NCBI GenBank assembly: GCA_031292735.1
Contig: JARLGP010000278.1
Coordinates: 1 to 20,919, forward strand
Length of the DNA: 20,919 bases
Source of the DNA: Holophaga sp.
Lineage (GTDB): Bacteria; Acidobacteriota; Holophagae; Holophagales; Holophagaceae
Reading direction: 5' to 3'
Shown: positions 16,116 to 20,919 of the stretch, in pieces
Layout: each line of letters begins with the position of its first letter
Numbering within the stretch: position 1 is the first letter of the stretch
Translations under genes and position numbers: made by a program
The notes under the pieces: model-generated
Database searches by the model: none
What the model saw: the letters and a program-made list of their open reading frames with translations, nothing else
Told to the model about the DNA's origin: nothing

Positions 16116-18026
16116 GTGGATGTCGCCATGCCCAGTTGCCTCCAGGACGCGCTGGCCGCGGCCCTGGACCGTGCCGACCAGGCCCGGACGGCCATGGCCG
16201 CGCGTCTGGCGGACGACCCGGCCCTGGCGGCCGCCTACGGCGAGCTGCTGAACCGGGCGCGGGACCTGTCCCTGGCCGACCCCCGGCGTGGAACACCGAA
16301 ACCCAAGGATTTCCTCAAGGCCGTGCGTTCAGCCGGTCCGGAGGCGCGGTTGGCCCTGGCCCTGCGCGGCGCCCGGGAGGGCGCGGCGAAGGCGGTGATG
16401 AACCATCTTGCTTCCCTGGACGTGTCCCCCGATGAGCGGCTCCTTGCTGGGCTGTCCTGCGCCCTGGAAGCGGCGGACAAGACCCTGGAGTTCCTGGACG
16501 CGGCCCAGCTCGCCAGCGACGAGCACCGGATCCTGGTGGTCCTGGCGGCGCTCCGGCAGCAGCCGGTGCTGGACTACGAGGAGTACCGTTCGCTGGAAAG
16601 CCACTACCAGGGCCTGGATTCCGGCCAGGCCCGGGATGCCTTCCAGGTGCAGCGCCGCTTCGAGCAGGCCCGCGCCCGGCGCTCCCAGCACGCCCGCGGC
16701 CACCTGCTCGGCCAGGTCCCGGCCGGGCTGAAGCAGCAGCCGGAGGCCTACGCCGCCATCCTGGAGGCCTGTTTCAAGCGGGACCCGTTCGGCACCCTGG
16801 AGCATCTGCGCGAGTCCGGCGGAGCCGACCCCTGCGCGGGGCTGCCCTGGGAACGGCGCCTGGACCTGCTGGACGGGATCGCCGAACGGGGCCTGGGGCT
16901 GGCCTCCACCTACCTCGACCTGTTCGCCATTCCCGGCGATCCGGCCTGGACCCGGCGGCTCCAGCGGATCCTGCAGCGGGACATGACGGCCGGCGGCAGC
17001 CTGTTCGGGGCCTACGCGCTGGAAGGGGTGCAGAACTACCCGTTCGGCCTCGGCCGGATCGAGCTGGCGCTTCCGCGCCGGGTCTCCAGCGCCGAAGCCC
17101 TTGTGCGGTTCAAGCAGGGCGAGGACGCCACGGAAAAGCCCCGGACCCCCACCGCCATCGAGGTGGCCGACCTGACGGCGCACCTGCAGGACCAGGAGGT
17201 GAGCCGTTTCCTGGTCGGCCTGAAATCCGACATCGCCCGGCAATGGCAGGCCTGCGTGCAGGACCGCAAGCGCGAGATCGTGTTCGGCGACCCCGGCCTG
17301 AAGATCCGGAACGTCCTGTTCCTGCTCGGCCAGGCCCTGTTCGAGCCGGAGGAGACCTTCGACCAGGTGTTCCGCAACGTGCAGCAGAGCCACCCGATGT
17401 TCGCCAGCGACGGCCCGCGCATCCTGCTCCTGGCCAACCGCTTCTACTTCCTGGACGTGCTGGGGCTCAACCCGGGCCTGCTGTTCAGCCGGAACGTCCG
17501 CCCCGGCGGCGGGGCCCGCACCCTGATCCAGGACGCCGGGGACTATCCGGTGCGCTGCCTGCTGCAGGCGGGCATGTCCATCCACCTGCGCATCGGCGAC
17601 GCGCTGTTCCGGCTGGCGCCCATCGCCTGGAACATCCTGCTCGGCCAGTGCGAAGGACGGATCGACGCGGCCATCCAGGAGATCGCCAACCTGTTCGACG
17701 GGTTCGACACGCTGCTCACCATCGCCAGCCCGGTGGTGCCCGACCTGGAGGACTGGGTGAGCCACCTGGTGGGGGCGATCGTCGAGGATGCCTCCGAAGT
17801 GCCCTGGGAGGGCTCCTGGGAAGCCTTCCCCATGGTGCTGCGGCTCACCACCCTGAAGGCCCTGGAACGCTACCGGGAGGCCATCGGCCGCTACTGCCTG
17901 CAGGGCCTGCGCCGGAGCGCCCAGGTCGCCGGAGTGTCGCCGGTGAACATCATCCAGGGCCTGCACCTGCCCCGGTCCAAGACCGACCGGCTGCGCGCCC
18001 TGCTGGACCAGGGACGGAAGGGTTAG
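16116..18026 (+). CDS. Conserved-looking hypothetical protein of 636 residues
   Basis: I do not recognise a family. The product is 636 residues, has no signal peptide or clear membrane segment, and is rich in Leu, Ala, Arg and Glu in a pattern that suggests mostly alpha-helical repeats, so it is probably cytosolic. A possible boundary lies near residue 345, where a Lys/Pro/Thr-rich linker (about [11 protein letters not shown]) divides the protein into two halves. The second half has a more varied, enzyme- or scaffold-like composition ([38 protein letters not shown]). A GTG at 16116 is the start because GGAGG lies six bases upstream; the next ATG, at 16128, is too far from it. It starts 77 bases after the PstS-like gene on the same strand, so co-transcription is possible. 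Its stop overlaps the convergent E1 gene by four bases. Codon use is typical of the host. Confidence 0.85.
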   Translation: MDVAMPSCLQDALAAALDRADQARTAMAARLADDPALAAAYGELLNRARDLSLADPRRGTPKPKDFLKAVRSAGPEARLALALRGAREGAAKAVMNHLASLDVSPDERLLAGLSCALEAADKTLEFLDAAQLASDEHRILVVLAALRQQPVLDYEEYRSLESHYQGLDSGQARDAFQVQRRFEQARARRSQHARGHLLGQVPAGLKQQPEAYAAILEACFKRDPFGTLEHLRESGGADPCAGLPWERRLDLLDGIAERGLGLASTYLDLFAIPGDPAWTRRLQRILQRDMTAGGSLFGAYALEGVQNYPFGLGRIELALPRRVSSAEALVRFKQGEDATEKPRTPTAIEVADLTAHLQDQEVSRFLVGLKSDIARQWQACVQDRKREIVFGDPGLKIRNVLFLLGQALFEPEETFDQVFRNVQQSHPMFASDGPRILLLANRFYFLDVLGLNPGLLFSRNVRPGGGARTLIQDAGDYPVRCLLQAGMSIHLRIGDALFRLAPIAWNILLGQCEGRIDAAIQEIANLFDGFDTLLTIASPVVPDLEDWVSHLVGAIVEDASEVPWEGSWEAFPMVLRLTTLKALERYREAIGRYCLQGLRRSAQVAGVSPVNIIQGLHLPRSKTDRLRALLDQGRKG

Positions 18027-20146
18027 ATCCTGGCCAGGGCCCGGTAGGCCTCCAGGAAATCCGCCGTCTGCGGCAGGATCTCGTCCTCCAGGTCCGGGTG
18101 GTAGGCCACCCAGGTGTCCTTGGCGGCCAGCCGGCGCACCGGGGCGTCCAGCTCGAAGAACAGCTCGTCGGCGATGCGGGCGGCGAGCTCCGCGCCGTAG
18201 CCCCAGCTCAGGCTGTCCTCGTGGGCCACCAGCACCCGGTGGGTCTTGCGCACGGTGGCGGCCACGGCCTCCCAGTCGTACGGGCTCAGGCTGCGCAGAT
18301 CGAGGATCTCCACGCTGAGCCCCTCGGCTTCAGCCTGGCGCGCGGCCTGGGCGGCCCGGTAGACGGTGCTGCCGTACGTGATCACCGACAGCTGCCGGCC
18401 TTCCCGCACGGTGCGGGCCTTGCCGAACGGGATCATGAAGTCGGGGCCGGGGTCGTTGCCCTTGTTGTGGGTCTGGCGATAGAGGTGCTTGGGCTCCAGG
18501 AACAGCACCGGGTCGTCGCAGCGGATGGCGGTGCGCAGGAGCCCCGCGGCGTCCAGCGCCGTGGAAGGGCATACCACGCGCAGCCCGGGGATGTGGGTGA
18601 AGGTGCTCTCGCCGCACTGGCTGTGGCACATGGCGCCGCCCATGAGGTAGCCGCCGATGGGCACCCGCACCACCACCGGCGCCTTGAAGTGGTTGTCGCT
18701 GCGCCAGCGGATGCAGGCCAGCTCGTCGCGGATCTGCTGCATGGCGGGCCAGATGTAGTCGAAGAACTGGATCTCCACGATGGGCTTGAAGCCCCGGGCC
18801 GCCAAGCCGATGGCCCGGCCCACGATGGTGGCCTCCGCCAGCGGGGCGTTGTAGACCCGGTGCGAACCGAACCGGCGCTGCAGGCCGTGGGTGGCCTTGA
18901 ACACCCCGCCCTTGCCCTTCACTTGGTCCAGGATCTCGGCCCGGGAGGCGTCCGCCACGTCCTGGCCGAACAGCAGGATGGCTGGGTTCCGGGCCATCTC
19001 CTGGCCCAGGGTGGTGTTGATCAGGTCGATCATGGTCTTGCCGCCGATGGCTTGGTCGCCCGCCTGGGCCTCGGTGTCGAAGGCCGCGCCGGCCGGGTCC
19101 GCCGCCTCGCTGTACAGGTGCCGGTAGAAGCTGCCGCTGACCGGGGGCGGGGCGGACTCGGCCTCCGCCCAGGCCTGGTCCACCTCCTGCTGGATGTCCG
19201 CCTGGAGCGCCGCCAGCCCGGCCGGGGTGAGATCGCCCAGCTCCAGGAGCCGGGCGGGGTAGGTGGCCAGCGGGTCGGTGCGGGCCTCCTCGGCGCGCTG
19301 GACGGCGGTCTTGTAGAGCTTCTCGTCGTCCGAGAGGGAGTGCGAATAGGGCCGGGTCACCTTGGCCCGGACCAGGGCCGGGCCCTTGCGGTCCCGGGCG
19401 TGGGCCACGGCCTGGGCCATGGCCTCGAAGCTGGCGATGGGATCGAGCCCGTCCACCTGGTCCAGGACCAGCAGGCCGTGGGCCTCCCAGCCCTTGAGCA
19501 GGGCCGCCACGTCGGCGCCGGGATACTGCACCTCGGTGGGCACCGAGATGGCGTAGCCGTTGTCCTGGATCAGGTAGACCAGCGGCACCTTCAGGTTCAC
19601 GGCGCTGTTGATGCTTTCCCAGAACTCGCCCTGGGCCGCCGAACCGTCGCCGATGGTCACCAGCACCACCTCGTCCGAGGCGATGCCCAGCTGCTCCTGC
19701 AGGCCGCCCTGCTCGGCCTTGAGGATGGCTTCGGCCGCGCCCACCGCCTGCAGGCACTGGGAGGCCGTGGGGCTGGAGGTGGTGAAGATGTTGAGCCGGG
19801 AGTCCGACCAGTGGCTGGGCATCTGCCGGCCGCCGGTGGCCGGGTCGAGCCTGGAGCCCACCGAGGCCAGGAACATGTCCCGGGCGCTGACCCCCAGCCC
19901 GTAGGCCAGGGCGCGGTCGCGGTAGTACAGGAAGAACCAGTCGCGCCCGGGCCGGAGGGCCAGCGCCGCGGCGGCCTGGATGGCCTCGTGGCCGGCGCCG
20001 TTGATCTGGAAGAACACCTTGTTCTGGCGCTTGCCGGTGATCTCCCGGTCATCGATCCGGCGCGAGGCGTAGATGGTGCGAAAGAGCGTGATCCGCTGAC
20101 TGGAGCTCAGGGACCGGTTTGCGCTGCGGGTTGCCGTATTCGCCAA
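18023..20146 (-). CDS. 2-oxoacid dehydrogenase E1, alpha and beta subunits fused (branched-chain type)
   Basis: 707 residues. The first half is E1 alpha: the thiamine-diphosphate motif [17 protein letters not shown] (166-182) ends in IQDN with Asn196, and the [11 protein letters not shown] loop (269-279) matches the phosphorylation-loop region of branched-chain enzymes. After an Ala/Glu/Pro-rich linker (about 325-365) the beta subunit begins near [17 protein letters not shown] (369). It contains [36 protein letters not shown] and the C-terminal transketolase domain. The complex oxidatively decarboxylates branched-chain 2-oxoacids (or pyruvate/acetoin) and passes the acyl group to a lipoyl E2. 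A TTG start at 20146 is supported by GGGAGG seven bases upstream. No E2 or E3 gene is present. Fused E1 of this kind is known in several phyla. The substrate choice is a family-level inference. Confidence 0.9.
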   Translation of the reverse strand: MANTATRSANRSLSSSQRITLFRTIYASRRIDDREITGKRQNKVFFQINGAGHEAIQAAAALALRPGRDWFFLYYRDRALAYGLGVSARDMFLASVGSRLDPATGGRQMPSHWSDSRLNIFTTSSPTASQCLQAVGAAEAILKAEQGGLQEQLGIASDEVVLVTIGDGSAAQGEFWESINSAVNLKVPLVYLIQDNGYAISVPTEVQYPGADVAALLKGWEAHGLLVLDQVDGLDPIASFEAMAQAVAHARDRKGPALVRAKVTRPYSHSLSDDEKLYKTAVQRAEEARTDPLATYPARLLELGDLTPAGLAALQADIQQEVDQAWAEAESAPPPVSGSFYRHLYSEAADPAGAAFDTEAQAGDQAIGGKTMIDLINTTLGQEMARNPAILLFGQDVADASRAEILDQVKGKGGVFKATHGLQRRFGSHRVYNAPLAEATIVGRAIGLAARGFKPIVEIQFFDYIWPAMQQIRDELACIRWRSDNHFKAPVVVRVPIGGYLMGGAMCHSQCGESTFTHIPGLRVVCPSTALDAAGLLRTAIRCDDPVLFLEPKHLYRQTHNKGNDPGPDFMIPFGKARTVREGRQLSVITYGSTVYRAAQAARQAEAEGLSVEILDLRSLSPYDWEAVAATVRKTHRVLVAHEDSLSWGYGAELAARIADELFFELDAPVRRLAAKDTWVAYHPDLEDEILPQTADFLEAYRALARI

Positions 20147-20235
20147 TGGCCTGCCTCCCGCCGGGGTACGACGGCCAAGTAATTTATCACAACTGGAATG
20201 GCCGGCAGGGTTATGAATCCCTCGGCCGACTGGTT

Positions 20236-20283
20236 AAAAACCGGGAAGGAGTTCCAGCCGCCAAGGCTGGAACCCCTTCCCGG
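20236..20283 (-). terminator. Intrinsic terminator of the amt gene
   Basis: A 19-base inverted repeat (20241-20259 with 20265-20283) is separated by a five-base loop. In the minus-strand transcript it pairs throughout, with one G-U pair, and is followed directly by TTTTT (20240-20236). It starts about 20 bases after the amt stop. The plus-strand side lacks a T-tract, so it acts in the minus direction only. It separates amt from the downstream E1 gene. Confidence 0.9.
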
Positions 20284-20302
20284 AAAGACTCCCCGCAGCC
20301 CG

Positions 20303-20919
20303 CTACAGGCTGGTGGTGTAGGCGCTTTCCCCGTGCAGGCCCTGGTCCAGGCCGCACTCCTCGATGCCCTCCCCGACCTTCACCGGGGTGATCCGGTCGA
20401 TGAGCCAGAGCATGCCGTAGGTGAAGCCGAAGGCCCAGACCGAGGAGATCGCCACCGCGCCCAGTTGCTTGCCGAAGAAGCTGAAGCCGCCGCCGGTGAG
20501 CAGGCCGTTGGTGACGATGTTGGGGTTCCACATCTTGTCGGCGAACAGGCCGAGGAAGATGATGCCGATGAAGCCGCCCACCCCGTGCACGCCCCACACG
20601 TCCAGGGCGTCGTCCCAGCCGAGGCTGTTCTTGAGGGCCACGGCGTAGTAGCAGACCACGCCGGCCATGATGCCGATGAGGGCCGCGGTCATGGGCGAGA
20701 CATAGCCCGCCGCGGGGGTGATGGTGGCCAGGCCGGCCACGGCGCCGGTGAGCAGGCCGAGGAACTTGGGCTGCTTCTCGTTCAGCCACTCCACCACCAG
20801 CCAGGTGACGGCGGCGAAGGAGGCGGCCACGTCGGTGTTGAGGAAGGCCGAGGTGGTCACGGAATCCACCTGGAACTCGCTGCCGGCGTTGAAGCCGTAC
20901 CAGCCGAACCAGAGCAGGC
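20303..20919 (-). CDS. amt: Ammonium transporter Amt, C-terminal part
   Basis: The window cuts the gene; about 205 C-terminal residues are visible and the start lies beyond 20919. The product is an Amt/MEP/Rh inner-membrane channel that takes up ammonium. Seen here are LLWFGWYGFNAGS (a hallmark of the mid-protein helix), TTSAFLNTD, LTGAVAGLATITPAAGYV, the second pore histidine in DVWGVHGVGGFIGI, several hydrophobic helices and the cytosolic tail GIEECGLDQGLHGESAY, which matches the usual Amt C-terminus that couples the trimer and contacts GlnK. A glnK gene, if present, would be upstream and outside the window. A strong intrinsic terminator follows the stop. Identification is secure. Confidence 0.95.
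   Translation of the reverse strand, partial: LLWFGWYGFNAGSEFQVDSVTTSAFLNTDVAASFAAVTWLVVEWLNEKQPKFLGLLTGAVAGLATITPAAGYVSPMTAALIGIMAGVVCYYAVALKNSLGWDDALDVWGVHGVGGFIGIIFLGLFADKMWNPNIVTNGLLTGGGFSFFGKQLGAVAISSVWAFGFTYGMLWLIDRITPVKVGEGIEECGLDQGLHGESAYTTSL

Noticed and set aside
17243..20182. A 979-codon plus-strand open frame running from the 636-residue gene across the E1 gene
   Set aside because: It is antisense to the clearly recognised E1 fusion and out of frame with the upstream gene; its composition is shadow-like.

Overview
This is a GC-rich bacterial chromosome segment. A fused E1 alpha/beta 2-oxoacid dehydrogenase, an IPT/TIG lipoprotein, a small tetraheme c-type cytochrome, an ammonium transporter and strongly C/G-ending codons suggest a Gram-negative, possibly metal-respiring lineage. 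Acidobacteriota of the Holophaga/Geothrix type is my best guess, but this is inference from gene content and composition. No rRNA or other phylogenetic marker was examined. I saw no tRNA, rRNA, CRISPR array or intact insertion sequence.

Layout. Positions 2-160 hold the end of an unidentified plus-strand gene. Positions 157-4975 hold four minus-strand genes, listed in transcription order: a threonine-aldolase-type PLP lyase, a dicarboxylate/amino-acid:cation symporter (DAACS family), a COG3618-type amidohydrolase (PDC hydrolase/lactonase-like) and a LysR regulator. The lyase, symporter and the spacers around them are clearly AT-richer than the rest. Together the four look like a horizontally acquired catabolic module. 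Its leader region (4976-5615) carries a good sigma-70-like promoter, a LysR-type T-N11-A dyad centred near -65, and a decayed plus-strand fragment of a second DAACS transporter.

From 5616 on, the sequence is uniformly GC-rich and core-like. mfd (minus) and recQ (plus) are divergent DNA-repair genes. They are followed by a two-domain IPT/TIG lipoprotein and a small three-helix membrane protein with a histidine-rich tail, both plus strand. A minus-strand group follows: tetraheme cytochrome c, isochorismatase-family hydrolase and an unusually long malate synthase. Then come a divergent plus-strand PstS-like periplasmic protein, a 636-residue orphan protein, a minus-strand E1 alpha-beta fusion, and the C-terminal part of an Amt ammonium transporter with a clear intrinsic terminator.

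How the genes may work together. The 0.1-5 kb module probably senses (LysR), imports (symporter) and degrades (aldolase plus hydrolase) a beta-hydroxy-amino acid or related carboxylate; the substrate cannot be read from the sequence. The remainder is a mix of DNA repair (mfd, recQ), central carbon metabolism (malate synthase, branched-chain 2-oxoacid dehydrogenase E1), periplasmic electron transfer, anion binding and nitrogen uptake. Genes are packed tightly: all three convergent junctions overlap by exactly four bases at their stop codons.
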